Of a stretch of DNA of 41,991 nt, positions 8,804-17,370 are shown in pieces. Position numbers and translations under genes: made by a program. This DNA comes from Minisyncoccota bacterium (GTDB lineage: Bacteria > Patescibacteriota > JACMRA01). The stretch covers positions 1-41,991 of the forward strand of contig JACMRA010000004.1 of NCBI GenBank assembly GCA_014376695.1, given 5' to 3'. The stretch's first letter is position 1; the number at the start of each line of letters is the position of its first letter. The notes under the pieces were generated by a model, which saw only the letters and a list, made by a program, of their open reading frames with translations, had not been told where the DNA came from and did not search any database.

Positions 8804-9130
8804 ATGCTTAACTCTCTTGCAATCCTCCCATGGTGGTATCAATCTCTGATTATCTCAAGTTTAGTGCTATTTAATACTCTTTGTTTCGCTGGAACAATTG
8901 CCGGTCTCTACAGCATTGTAATCCTAGCCAACATTGACAAAGCTACCAAAGTTACAACCGCCAGCGTCTTAAATAAACTCGATTCAATGGAACAAAATCT
9001 AGCTGACTGGTCTTGGCTAGCAGCTCCAATCGGGGCCATTGTTGGAGGTATCGTCATCGGTCGCAAAAAAAATGTCGCAAAAGACGGCCTAAGTATGATT
9101 GGCAACATCCTCAAAAAAATTGTAAAGTAA
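8804..9130 (+). CDS. Small membrane protein, unknown function
   Basis: I do not recognise this 108-aa protein. Residues about 13-40 are strongly hydrophobic (LIISSLVLFNTLCFAGTIAG), then comes an amphipathic, Lys/Thr-containing segment (41-70). A second short hydrophobic Gly/Ile-rich span (about 73-87, APIGAIVGGIVIG) follows, with a basic tail ending KKIVK. This looks like a two-span or hairpin membrane protein with a cytoplasmic C-terminus. The glycine-rich second span followed by Lys/Arg resembles holin-like or phage-tail-type small membrane proteins, but that is a resemblance only. It has its own promoter and ends at a bidirectional terminator, so it is probably a single-gene transcript. 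Confidence 0.7.
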   Translation: MLNSLAILPWWYQSLIISSLVLFNTLCFAGTIAGLYSIVILANIDKATKVTTASVLNKLDSMEQNLADWSWLAAPIGAIVGGIVIGRKKNVAKDGLSMIGNILKKIVK

Positions 9131-9180
9131 ACCAGTCTTAAACAATCTCCAAAAGCCCTATCGCAAATGCCAGGCAACAA

Positions 9181-9215
9181 AAAACCCCTTTGAAATCAAT
9201 CAAGGGGTAAAATTT
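9181..9215. terminator. Bidirectional rho-independent terminator
   Basis: ACCCCTT (9184-9190) pairs with AAGGGGT (9202-9208). A run of A precedes the stem and AAAATTTT follows it, so it can end both the plus-strand small membrane gene and the minus-strand surface protein gene. Confidence 0.8.
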
Positions 9216-9235
9216 TGATTAAGTTAAGATCTAAA

Positions 9236-10954
9236 CTAGACAGCCGCAAATGAATCGGCCGCAAATCTTGCCATTGTGCGATCAAGAGCCGTTACTAGAC
9301 CATCTAAGTTCACATCCAAGTTGGAATAGGAGTTAATTGCATCGGCCGCTGTTCGCAGCATATTTCTGTCCGCTGAATTGATTTGGGAGTCGCTATTGAC
9401 GTTTGTAGACTTTAAACCGTAGACTCCAGTTTGCAGCATTCGTTGATTAGCACCCTTAACATTAACATTACCTGACATATCGAGTCCGTTCACGGCGCCA
9501 TCAGTTAATACAACATCAGTATTTGTACTAATGGCCAAATGGTTACGGTGCCGGATAATCACTTGATAGCTTCCAGTTGGTAGGCCTGCAAAAGTAAAGC
9601 TTGATCCAGATGCATCGACTACATCGCCATTTGACTTAAGGATTCCAGCTTTTTTGCCAACTACTACAGATCCCTGTCTAAGTTCAACGAGTACCCAATC
9701 AACTACATCAGTTGGAATAGTAGTCATTGTCTCTGTGCCAGTATATTGAAACGGCGTCGAATTGTACGGCTGAGCTGCCGGAATTAGATTTTTAGTTCGT
9801 AGGCTTGTCTTCATCATTGAAGTATTAACATCGTAGGCACCTGCAAGTATCACCTTAAGAGCTAAGGTTGGGCCCACAGCCGGACTGAAATTGGTTGGAA
9901 CACTTACATTAGCAGCTCCAGCAGACTGTAAAATCCCACTACTTGGGCCGGTAGTTGACCCTGCCGGGATGAGCGAGCCAGCAGTTGGTACAAAGCTCCC
10001 ATTCATAATTGTTCCAGCTATCGAAGTAGAGCCCATAGGAACAAAAGTGGCTGAAGTTCCGTCGGGAATGTTACCACCAGTAAGCGAAATAGTTGGAAGG
10101 GGTTGACCTATTGTTCCCGTCACGGGGCTGGCAGTTGTAGATGTTGGAGTTCCAAGATTTGGAGTTACGGCTAATATTGTTAAAGGGGATGTAGCAGTTC
10201 CAGCCAATGTAGTTGCGACTTGTTTAGTTCCGGTTGTGGCACCAGTTGTAGGCGTATTGGCACATACAATTTTAGCGCTAGTTGTTCCGTTAGCGGAGAT
10301 TGAACAAAGGTCTGATTGGGAGTTTGCACCCGACACAAGAGCCTTTATACCGCCGATTGGCAAAGTATAGTTATTGCTGGCATCTCCAGTCAAAGGATAT
10401 TCACAACTAGATAAATCTCCCAGAGTTACCGTTGCAGGGGTACAAGTTCCACTGGATAAGTTAACGACTGCGATTGTGGTGGGTGGAATACTGGAAATTA
10501 TCAAACTGGCTGTGGGACTAGCTCCAAGCGAAGTTGGGACAGCTTGGGTTCCAGTAGTTGCTCCTGCAGTTGGGACACTAGCACAAATCAGTTTGACACC
10601 GGTAGTTCCATTACCAGAAATACTACAAGCAGGGCTAGTGGTAGATCCAGGAACCGTAGCTGTAATCCCACTACCAGGAAGGGCGTAGTTATTGTTAGTA
10701 TCTCCAACTAATGGATATTGACAGGTGGTAGGGGATCCAACTACTTGAGATGTACAAGTTCCACTGGATAGATTAGTTGCGGTGATTGTGGTGGGTGGAA
10801 TACTAGAAATTATCAAACTGGCTGTGGGACTAGCTCCAAGCGAAGTTGGGACAGCTTGGGTTCCAGTAGTCGCTCCCGCAGTTGGGACACTAGCACAAAT
10901 CAGTTTTACCGAAGTAGTTCCATTACCAGAAATACTACAAGCAGGGCTTATGGT
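9236..10954 (-). CDS. C-terminal part of split secreted repeat protein (dockerin-like end)
   Basis: This is the downstream part of the surface protein whose beginning is at 10948-12408. The first internal Met is at 10816, but the frame is open back to the frameshift near 10954. It holds the rest of the first 104-residue IPPTTI repeat and two further copies (each with CxYPLxGDxxNNYxLP and CSISxNGTTxxKxxCA), then a Pro/Thr/Gly-rich linker. Next is a domain with DWVLVELRQGSVVVG, GDVVDASG and YQVIIRHRNHLAI, known from extracellular proteins of several phyla. The end has two dockerin-like calcium loops (NVNSDSQINSADRNML and DVNLDGLVTALDRTMA). Extracellular binding is likely. On its own the piece has no signal peptide or evident start, so it is functional only if the frameshift is an error or is bypassed. 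Confidence 0.8.
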   Translation of the reverse strand, partial: TISPACSISGNGTTSVKLICASVPTAGATTGTQAVPTSLGASPTASLIISSIPPTTITATNLSSGTCTSQVVGSPTTCQYPLVGDTNNNYALPGSGITATVPGSTTSPACSISGNGTTGVKLICASVPTAGATTGTQAVPTSLGASPTASLIISSIPPTTIAVVNLSSGTCTPATVTLGDLSSCEYPLTGDASNNYTLPIGGIKALVSGANSQSDLCSISANGTTSAKIVCANTPTTGATTGTKQVATTLAGTATSPLTILAVTPNLGTPTSTTASPVTGTIGQPLPTISLTGGNIPDGTSATFVPMGSTSIAGTIMNGSFVPTAGSLIPAGSTTGPSSGILQSAGAANVSVPTNFSPAVGPTLALKVILAGAYDVNTSMMKTSLRTKNLIPAAQPYNSTPFQYTGTETMTTIPTDVVDWVLVELRQGSVVVGKKAGILKSNGDVVDASGSSFTFAGLPTGSYQVIIRHRNHLAISTNTDVVLTDGAVNGLDMSGNVNVKGANQRMLQTGVYGLKSTNVNSDSQINSADRNMLRTAADAINSYSNLDVNLDGLVTALDRTMARFAADSFAAV

Positions 10955-11092
10955 GATCCAGGAACCGTAGCTGTAATTCCACCACCAGGCAGGGCGTAGT
11001 TATTATAACTATCTCCAACTAGTGGATATTGACAGGTGGTAGGAGTTCCAACTACTTGAGATGTACAAGTTCCAGTTGATAAGTTAACGACT
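10440..11092 (-). repeat. 312-bp tandem coding repeats in surface protein gene
   Basis: The same landmark (GTACAAGTTCCA on the plus strand) occurs at 10440, 10752 and 11063. The first period is 312 bp (104 codons) and the second is 311 bp. Long stretches between copies are nearly identical, for example the block after GTGGTGGGTGGAATACT at about 10476 and 10788. The missing base in the second period is the frameshift that splits the gene. Confidence 0.85.
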
Positions 11093-12408
11093 GCGATTGT
11101 GGTGGGTGGGATTGGGTTAATAGTAATATTGCCACTGTCATTAGCAGTTACAAAGTTAGAACCGACTATACTCTCAGCTTGAACAAAATTTTGCGAAGTA
11201 GCTGGACTAGGCGCGACCATCTTGTATTCTACGTAACCTGAACCTCGAGCAACGTCTAATAGATCAAGAGAAATTTTTTGCGAATTACTTGTAAAAACTC
11301 CGTACCCATTTCCTAGTGTCGTAGTGCACTCAGAAGAAGCCACGCTATATATGTTTTCACCGTATAGGGCCGTGGTACTTGTTTTGTTAGCTAATGTTCC
11401 AGGAGCTCCGAAATAGAAACTTTTTAGTTTGGTACCTACCGCACATTGTGTTTGGTTAATATATCTCTGACCCAAAATATCCAAAGAAATTTCGTTACTG
11501 CCAGGTCCATACGAATAAGGCAACGTAGCAGCGCATCCTGAAGCATTTCCATTATAAGCATTTATACCGTAAAGAGGGAAATTACTCGTTTTGTTTGCAA
11601 AAGTGGATGCCGCTCCCAAATAAAAGCCTGAGAAATTTTGATTAGTTTCCACACATTGTACTTGGTTAATATATCTTTTACTAAATAAATCCCAACTGAC
11701 AGTAAAACTGCTGCTATTTGGAGTTCCGCCGACAGTTGCTGCGCATTCTGTAATGCCGTTACTATATGTATTTGCTAAATACGTAGGAGTGTTTGAAACT
11801 TTATTTGCCAAAGTAGAAGGGTCCCCATAATAAAAACCGAAATAACCAGGTAAGCCTGTATCTGTGCATTGAGTTTGGTTAACGTACCTCTTCTTTCCAA
11901 TCTCAACCAATCCGCTAGTAGCAGATGTATCAGTTCCACCTGTAGCAGCAGGAGAAGCAGCGTCGTATAGCCCAGCTGTTGGTGACATACCCACTCCAGT
12001 TAAGTTAGAAAACATTATGTTCTTTTGAGAAGTTGTTGCTGCGTCGCAGATGGTTTCTGTACTACTTGGAGTGATACAATTCTTGGTAGATCCCGGTACG
12101 TAGACAAAGCCAGCCGGAAGAGTAGTTTTCAGACTCGCTCCTGTTCCAGGTGTATCTCCCGTATTGTTGTAATACAGTCTGGCTGTTACCGTCGATCCTG
12201 CTGCAGTTGTAATATTATCGGTTTCTGAAGCTCCTACCACGAACTTTTTATCAATTGAAACCACCGGAGTAGTTGGCGGCGCTGATAATACCCCAATATC
12301 AAAAGGAAGCAAAAATCCACCAAATATGGTAAAGGCGGCAACAGTTGCAAGAATTGATAAATTTATTATTCGATCCGATATTTTTTTACCAAAATTTTTT
12401 GCTGCCAT
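10948..12408 (-). CDS. N-terminal part of split secreted repeat protein (DUF11-like)
   Basis: This 486-aa piece begins with a basic N-terminus and a hydrophobic export or anchor segment (about residues 17-45, ending FDIGVLSAPPTT). A DUF11-like region follows (about 48-130, with ARLYYNNTGDTPGTGASLKT and LPAGFVYVPGST). Next come three copies of a roughly 70-residue cysteine-containing repeat marked by RYVNQTQC, RYINQVQC and RYINQTQC. The end enters the first IPPTTI-type repeat. It stops at TAA near 10948 only because one base is missing relative to its sister repeats. An SD-like AAGGTG lies 8 nt before the ATG, rare in this window. The full product would be about 1,057 aa, a Sec-exported adhesin-like or structural surface protein. 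It lies downstream of the glycan cluster on the same strand. Confidence 0.85.
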   Translation of the reverse strand: MAAKNFGKKISDRIINLSILATVAAFTIFGGFLLPFDIGVLSAPPTTPVVSIDKKFVVGASETDNITTAAGSTVTARLYYNNTGDTPGTGASLKTTLPAGFVYVPGSTKNCITPSSTETICDAATTSQKNIMFSNLTGVGMSPTAGLYDAASPAATGGTDTSATSGLVEIGKKRYVNQTQCTDTGLPGYFGFYYGDPSTLANKVSNTPTYLANTYSNGITECAATVGGTPNSSSFTVSWDLFSKRYINQVQCVETNQNFSGFYLGAASTFANKTSNFPLYGINAYNGNASGCAATLPYSYGPGSNEISLDILGQRYINQTQCAVGTKLKSFYFGAPGTLANKTSTTALYGENIYSVASSECTTTLGNGYGVFTSNSQKISLDLLDVARGSGYVEYKMVAPSPATSQNFVQAESIVGSNFVTANDSGNITINPIPPTTIAVVNLSTGTCTSQVVGTPTTCQYPLVGDSYNNYALPGGGITATVPGSP

Positions 12409-12416
12409 AGAACTTA

Positions 12417-12422
12417 CACCTT
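12417..12422 (-). promoter_or_regulatory. Shine-Dalgarno-like site of surface protein gene
   Basis: AAGGTG on the minus strand, 8 nt before the ATG at 12408, complements the usual 16S anti-SD core. Most other genes in the window have nothing comparable. Confidence 0.5.
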
Positions 12423-12438
12423 TTTGAAAAGTATATCA

Positions 12439-12467
12439 TTGTTAGAATATATATCCAAATATGTCAA
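12439..12467 (-). promoter_or_regulatory. Promoter of surface protein gene
   Basis: TTGACA (12467-12462), 17 bp, TAACAA (12444-12439). It gives a leader of about 25 nt containing the SD-like site, so the surface protein can be made independently of the glycan genes upstream. Confidence 0.6.
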
Positions 12468-12500
12468 ACTCTCCAACTAGTCAATAACTTGAGTACAAAA

Positions 12501-13532
12501 CTACTTCAAGCGGGCAATATCGGCTTCTACCATTAGCTTTGCCAATTGATCTACTTTCACGGTAGCTTCCCACCCTAATTCGTTCTTGGCTTTGGTGGCA
12601 TCTCCGATAAGAAGCTCGACTTCGGCAGGACGATAAAATTCTGGGTTGACTTTGACTAAGATTTGTCCCGTTTGGGCATCTTTGCCTACCTCGTTCTCGT
12701 TGGCTCCTTCCCAGATTATCTGGTGTCCAATGCAATCAAAGGCTTTTTCGACAAAATATCGAATTGTGTTAGTCTCCCCCGTTGCCAAAACGTACGATTC
12801 TGGCTTGTCAACTTGAAGCATCAAATACATCCCCATAACATAATCTTTGGCGTAGCCCCAATCCCGTTTGGCATCTAGATTACCAAGCTCTAGGATTTCA
12901 TCGCCACCTTTGGCCCTCTTGGCTACATTGATAGTAATTTTGCGAGTGACAAATTCCGGACCTCGCAGTTCTGACTCATGGTTGAACAAAATACCGCTGG
13001 TCGCAAACAAACCATAACTCTCTCGATAATTTATTGTCATCCAATGAGCGTATAGTTTGGCGCATCCATAAGGGGATCTTGGGTAAAACGAGGTGGTTTC
13101 GTGTTGAGGCACAGCTTGTACCAATCCATACATTTCACTGGTCGAGGCTTGATAGAACTTGGTCTGGGGACTAGTTGTCTTAATCGCATCAAGAATATAG
13201 GCAACGGCCATCCCATCCACCATACCAGTCGAAATAGGCTGTTTGAAGCTTGTCCCAACGAATGATTGCGCGGCCAGATTATAGAATTCGTCGTATTGAC
13301 CTGCTTTGACAATCTCAAAGATGTTCGAATACTCCAATAAATCAAAGTCAATTAATTTAATCTTTTTCTCGATACCCAGAAACTCGAGAGTAGAGAGGTT
13401 GCGTCGAGATGAACGTCTAATTCCACCATGAACTTCGTAACCTTTTTGTAATAATAATTCAGCTAAAAAGGCTCCGTCTTGCCCAGTAACTCCTGTAATA
13501 AATGCTTTTTTGGTAATGTTAGTAGTAGTCAT
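12501..13532 (-). CDS. gmd: GDP-mannose 4,6-dehydratase
   Basis: Gmd converts GDP-D-mannose to GDP-4-keto-6-deoxy-D-mannose using bound NADP, the first step toward GDP-fucose, GDP-rhamnose or related 6-deoxy sugars. The extended SDR fold shows the nucleotide motif TGVTGQDG at residues 13-20. The characteristic GGIRRSS follows, then the TSE active-site motif (131-133) and catalytic Tyr155/Lys159 in YGCAK. NHESELRGPEFVTRKI, in the substrate-binding region, is almost diagnostic for Gmd. Length 343 aa is normal. The partner enzyme (Fcl epimerase/reductase or Rmd) is not in the window. It follows the flippase by 6 bp and is likely co-transcribed with the glycan genes upstream. Confidence 0.95.
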   Translation of the reverse strand: MTTTNITKKAFITGVTGQDGAFLAELLLQKGYEVHGGIRRSSRRNLSTLEFLGIEKKIKLIDFDLLEYSNIFEIVKAGQYDEFYNLAAQSFVGTSFKQPISTGMVDGMAVAYILDAIKTTSPQTKFYQASTSEMYGLVQAVPQHETTSFYPRSPYGCAKLYAHWMTINYRESYGLFATSGILFNHESELRGPEFVTRKITINVAKRAKGGDEILELGNLDAKRDWGYAKDYVMGMYLMLQVDKPESYVLATGETNTIRYFVEKAFDCIGHQIIWEGANENEVGKDAQTGQILVKVNPEFYRPAEVELLIGDATKAKNELGWEATVKVDQLAKLMVEADIARLK

Positions 13533-13538
13533 ATAATA

Positions 13539-14807
13539 TTATATTTGAACATTTTTTTGAGTTTGTCTATTATTTAGTGTATAAATCAATAATACCAGCT
13601 TTAGACCAAGATCTGATAGCAATACAATATAAAAGGCTGTAACTGTACCCATTACTCCAAACATAGGCACTAATATAATTTGAGCAATCAAGTTAATCAC
13701 GAATAGTATTGTTGTAACCCAAAAATCCCACTTTTCTTGGTGTAATAAAGTGGTGATATTATTAATAAATGAATTAGTTAAATAAACACCTATCAACGGC
13801 AACAACCAAAAAGCGTATTGTAAAGTCATTGGATATTTATTTGTTGGATCAATCAACCAGTATATAACTGGCGACGCAATGGCGTATAGAATATAAAGAC
13901 TTATAGTCACAAGACTGTATTTGATCAAAGATTTTTTGAGGCTAGGCCAGTTCTTGGTTTTGTAGGCCTCGGTAAAATGGACAGCGATAGACGGCATTAA
14001 TATCAACCCAAAAGTAGCTGTCGTGCTAAAAATCTTAAAAAAGGCAGTTATATAAGAATTGTAACTAAGTACATCAATATTATACAACTTGAGAAAATAA
14101 GTAAAGCTCGATATGTAAACAAAGGACAAAAATCCAGTAGCCGTAAAATAAAAAATGCTCTTTGAATTATCTTTTATTAAACTAAAATCCGCTTTACCCA
14201 ATTTCGTATATGATTTGTTCCAGATAATATCTAGTAATAAACTTAGAAGATAGCCGCCAAGAAGCACCAGCCCAAAGAAATAAATCCTAAAATCTGAGCT
14301 TATCCAATTCAAATAATTAACACTGAACAACACTACCACAATTGCAACTTTACCGATGAGATCCGTAATACCATAAGTGTAGCTACGTGCGGTCGCATCA
14401 GTAATTGATTTGTAGATTGAGTCGACTATCAACACAAATTGAGCTGTGTATAGTACAATTGCCAACTGCCAATTAGGCTGGTCTATAATCTTTAAGCCAA
14501 TAATTAACATAGCCAAACCTACAAAATAAGAAAAAATCCGCAGGTAGAGCATTGTTGTCCAGAACTTGGCAACTCGAACAGGATCATCGCGGAATTCTTG
14601 TTGGGAGTAAAATCTTAGAGCCAGAGAAGGCACCGACAAACTAATAATCACCAAAATGAAAGCCGTAAGCAAATCAGTAATTTGGGAATAATTGTAATAT
14701 TCTTGGGGTGTTAGATTGTAAATAATCCATTTAGTAAGTAATAATCCGCAGACCAAAACTCCCAAGCGAGAGGATAGTTGAACAACAACCTTGGACAAAA
14801 ATTTCAT
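13539..14807 (-). CDS. Polysaccharide flippase, Wzx/MurJ-like membrane protein
   Basis: A 422-aa very hydrophobic protein with about 12 predicted membrane segments in evenly spaced pairs, the layout of the MOP-superfamily flippases that move lipid-linked oligosaccharides across the cytoplasmic membrane. The N-terminus (SKVVVQLSSRLGVLVCGLLL) and the paired helices around residues 220-290 and 340-415 fit the polysaccharide_synt family. Nothing in the sequence fixes the substrate; the neighbours (Gmd, GT4 and methyltransferase) suggest a deoxysugar-containing glycan. It lies between a glycosyltransferase (4 bp gap) and gmd (6 bp gap), so it is part of one operon. Confidence 0.85.
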   Translation of the reverse strand: MKFLSKVVVQLSSRLGVLVCGLLLTKWIIYNLTPQEYYNYSQITDLLTAFILVIISLSVPSLALRFYSQQEFRDDPVRVAKFWTTMLYLRIFSYFVGLAMLIIGLKIIDQPNWQLAIVLYTAQFVLIVDSIYKSITDATARSYTYGITDLIGKVAIVVVLFSVNYLNWISSDFRIYFFGLVLLGGYLLSLLLDIIWNKSYTKLGKADFSLIKDNSKSIFYFTATGFLSFVYISSFTYFLKLYNIDVLSYNSYITAFFKIFSTTATFGLILMPSIAVHFTEAYKTKNWPSLKKSLIKYSLVTISLYILYAIASPVIYWLIDPTNKYPMTLQYAFWLLPLIGVYLTNSFINNITTLLHQEKWDFWVTTILFVINLIAQIILVPMFGVMGTVTAFYIVLLSDLGLKLVLLIYTLNNRQTQKNVQI

Positions 14808-14811
14808 AAAA

Positions 14812-15846
14812 TTACTTGACTATCAAGTTAATATGCCCTAGTAGCTCGTCTATATATTTATCCCATGTGTAATGATCCTGTACGAATTGCTTGAGTTTGG
14901 GATTGTAATCACTTTGCATTGCTTTGGTAACTGCATTTCGTATCTCTTCCTCAGAATTCTGATTGATAAAAATAGCATACTCTTGCAAATACTCGCGGAG
15001 CGCTTCTAGATCCGAGACTACTAAATTGCATCCAAGATATCCAGCTTCCAGATTAACAAGTCCGGCCGTCTCGGCTTGGCTGACACTTATACTAACTTTG
15101 GCATTTTTATAGCAACTTATCATCATATCAAGATCTGGCCTTTCCAAACACAAGATATTGGGATCATTATCGACCAAATTATGGAATTCTGCGGGGTCGT
15201 ACTCTTTTATAATATGAGTATTATTAAGTACTAACTTAATGCCAGTTCCTTTCAGGGCTTTGATCAAGGCTAGTTGATTTTTACGGGGATAAATGCATGA
15301 GGCAGGGCAGAATACAAAATTCGTAAATCCGTATTTGTCAAAAAACAGTTCCTTGGTAATAGTTTTCTCTAACTCAAAAAATTTATCATCGATACCATAA
15401 TGCATTAGTTTAATCTTATCCTTATCAGCGTCATATAACTCCACTAGATCTCGAGTCTCGGATTGATTGGCAGTTATTATAATGTCGGCACTTTCGAGTA
15501 CTTGTTTTCGATGGCTATAAACATTAAGTATCGGGAGTTTCATCATTACAGGTTTGAGCAGTTTCATCTGCCACAATGGTTTCATGCGATCGAATATTGG
15601 ATACAAAACAACTTTAATTCCCTTGTCTCGGTACCATAATAGTACCTCGGGGTTAAGATAAGTAAATCCAAAAGCCAAAAATACATCAAAATCTAATTCT
15701 TTTGTCATTATGTCCAAGGGTTGGCAATCATGAATCAAAGAAAGTTTGTCAGTGATATCCTTGATTACTTTGCCGCCACCGCCTCCATCCATCACGGCAG
15801 GGTAATTAAAAAAGTATCGAATTCGAAGTTTGGTTGGTTGAGTCAT
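14812..15846 (-). CDS. Glycosyltransferase, GT4/GT1-type (GT-B fold)
   Basis: A 344-aa glycosyltransferase. The N-terminal glycine-rich loop (MDGGGGGKVI, about residues 19-28) and the C-terminal Rossmann half with SQAETAGLVNLEAGYLG contain the E-x7-E pattern of the retaining GT4 family that binds the nucleotide-sugar donor. FCPASCIYPRKNQLALIKAL corresponds to the conserved donor-domain entry. No membrane span is present; it probably works at the inner face of the membrane adding a sugar to a lipid-linked glycan. A TATAAT-like box (near 15858-15863, minus) sits just before the ATG, so a very short leader is possible here too. Donor and acceptor cannot be predicted. Confidence 0.85.
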   Translation of the reverse strand: MTQPTKLRIRYFFNYPAVMDGGGGGKVIKDITDKLSLIHDCQPLDIMTKELDFDVFLAFGFTYLNPEVLLWYRDKGIKVVLYPIFDRMKPLWQMKLLKPVMMKLPILNVYSHRKQVLESADIIITANQSETRDLVELYDADKDKIKLMHYGIDDKFFELEKTITKELFFDKYGFTNFVFCPASCIYPRKNQLALIKALKGTGIKLVLNNTHIIKEYDPAEFHNLVDNDPNILCLERPDLDMMISCYKNAKVSISVSQAETAGLVNLEAGYLGCNLVVSDLEALREYLQEYAIFINQNSEEEIRNAVTKAMQSDYNPKLKQFVQDHYTWDKYIDELLGHINLIVK

Positions 15847-15882
15847 AGTATCTTGATTATAATAAAGTTATTGTTTGTAAAT

Positions 15883-16602
15883 TTAGTTTTTTGTGGTTAT
15901 TGCAATAATATTTGCAGTGTAAATAGATCCAAATTTGCTACCGGTTAATGATAAAATATAAAACATCGTCAACGGCTTAAAAATCAAATTAAGGCAGATT
16001 TTGGCTATTTTTTGCTTCAGAGTTATTGCTACCAAACTAGATTCGAAGAAATTATAATCATAAAAACCCGTCGACTTAAAGACTTGAGCTAGGCTTAGTG
16101 AGGTGTATGACCTAATGTGAGTTATATCGCTAAACAAATATGCTTGAATTAGAGTTATCCCGTTAGGTACTTGGATAACTAATTGCCCGCCGCTGTTTAG
16201 TCGCTGATTGATTAATCCTAATAATTCGACCGCATAATCATTTTCTAAATGCTCCAAAACATCGAACATAGTAATCAAATCAAAGGTTTGAGTTGTGCTT
16301 TTGAGATATTCTAAGGCGTCTGAAACAATTACATTTTCTAATTTACCTTGCGTTTTAGCGTAGTCAATTTGCTCTTTACTTTGATCAAAACCATATAAAT
16401 TGTCGTATCCGCAGTCACGAAAAGCACTAAGACTACCTCCCCATCCGCAGCCAATGTCCAAAATTACGGCATCTTTTTTGAGAGTTATTCGATTAAGTAT
16501 ATTCTCCTTTAGATAGAGGATTTTTTCTCTGACTTTGAAATCATAGTTTTCGACCGAAATATTGGTCGAAGTAGTTGAGTAGTTATCTGTTAATTTTGAC
16601 AT
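15883..16602 (-). CDS. Class I SAM-dependent methyltransferase
   Basis: A 239-aa protein with the SAM-binding motif VILDIGCGWGGSL near residues 45-57, an acidic motif at the end of strand 2 (GFDQSKEQIDYA), and LITMFDVLEHLEND near 110-123, typical of the Methyltransf_23/ubiE-like group. Two hydrophobic stretches near the C-terminus may touch the membrane. Sitting in a glycan operon it may methylate a sugar or a lipid-linked intermediate, as capping methyltransferases do in O-antigen loci; that role is inference. It is 36 bp upstream of the glycosyltransferase on the same strand. Confidence 0.85.
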   Translation of the reverse strand: MSKLTDNYSTTSTNISVENYDFKVREKILYLKENILNRITLKKDAVILDIGCGWGGSLSAFRDCGYDNLYGFDQSKEQIDYAKTQGKLENVIVSDALEYLKSTTQTFDLITMFDVLEHLENDYAVELLGLINQRLNSGGQLVIQVPNGITLIQAYLFSDITHIRSYTSLSLAQVFKSTGFYDYNFFESSLVAITLKQKIAKICLNLIFKPLTMFYILSLTGSKFGSIYTANIIAITTKN

Positions 16603-16636
16603 GCTAATTTTGTTTTTTAAAGTTCATTTATATCTT

Positions 16637-17089
16637 CTAAGAGTTATCGCTATTTGACAAATACTCCACCATCTCCCCAAGCTCTGACTTGTACAAATCA
16701 TCCCAGACCATCAATGGAATCTCGGCAAAATCGCCGTACAGGCAGTTGATACAGGTTTGAACTAACTGCTTGAGGTAATCTGGATTTTCGAGAACGGCTT
16801 CATAGTCACTTTGCCCGCGGCTGACAATCCAGTCTTTGAAATACTCCAGCTCTTCATCTTCTAGACCTGCGTAATGCTGATCTATGGCCAGATCTATTTC
16901 GAGAATATCGAGTTTTGATCTAATATCGCAATATGTTTCTAGCCACTGCTTAATATTAATGGGTTCCATAGTTGAGCCTAAAACTTCCTTTAATTCTGCG
17001 GTATAAAGAGCGTAGTTATTGTCTTCTTCGTCCTTAATCAGTTGAGGGATGTGTTTGATGACTTGCCAAAAGTCAGCCTGAGTGAGCAT
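16637..17089 (-). CDS. DUF4240-like protein
   Basis: A 150-aa acidic soluble protein. The opening ADFWQVIKHI and the central EDEELEYFKDWIVSRGQSDY followed by AVLENPDYLKQLV match the pattern of DUF4240 proteins (FW..I; FR.WLI.qG...fe.al..PD.L). That family has no established biochemical role and is often found in bacterial immunity or contact-dependent toxin contexts. No catalytic motif or membrane segment is visible. It is the first gene of the minus-strand glycan block and may only be a neighbour. Family assignment is by eye. Confidence 0.6.
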   Translation of the reverse strand: MLTQADFWQVIKHIPQLIKDEEDNNYALYTAELKEVLGSTMEPINIKQWLETYCDIRSKLDILEIDLAIDQHYAGLEDEELEYFKDWIVSRGQSDYEAVLENPDYLKQLVQTCINCLYGDFAEIPLMVWDDLYKSELGEMVEYLSNSDNS

Positions 17090-17140
17090 AAAACTTACAA
17101 ATATTGGGTATTATTAAAAGAAATTCGATAAATTTGGTTT

Positions 17141-17217
17141 TGGTGATCTCGGCGCGAGTCGAACGCACAACCTTTTCCTTAGGACGGAACTGCTCTATCC
17201 AATTGAGCTACAAGACC
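17141..17217 (-). tRNA. trnR: tRNA-Arg (anticodon CCT)
   Basis: The minus strand folds as a complete 77-nt tRNA with encoded CCA. The acceptor GGTCTTG pairs with CGAGATC (two G-U wobbles), the D arm is GCTC...GAGC, the anticodon loop is GTCCTAA giving CCT, and the T arm is GTGCG-TTCGACT-CGCGC. The outermost anticodon-stem pair is a G-A mismatch. It reads AGG arginine codons. Confidence 0.95.
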
Positions 17218-17227
17218 GGTTACCCAA

Positions 17228-17256
17228 AGGCTAATACCATATAGAATATCTGTCAA
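17228..17256 (-). promoter_or_regulatory. Promoter of tRNA-Arg
   Basis: TTGACA (17256-17251), 17 bp, TAGCCT (17233-17228), ending 10 bp before the mature tRNA 5' end. The pre-tRNA would have almost no leader. Confidence 0.7.
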
Positions 17257-17370
17257 ATAACTACCATTTAACCAGGAACAATCTCCAAAATTACCCTAAT
17301 TTGACAATTTACCTGTGATAGAATTTGATATAGATATGTACCAGCTCTTGTACCCCAAAACGACTTAAAT

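Noticed and set aside
10374-10970. Open frames on the plus strand opposite the surface protein repeats (10374-10688, 10782-10970)
   Set aside because: They are antisense shadows of the 312-bp repeats and repeat with the same period; the minus-strand reading has the export segment and domain structure.
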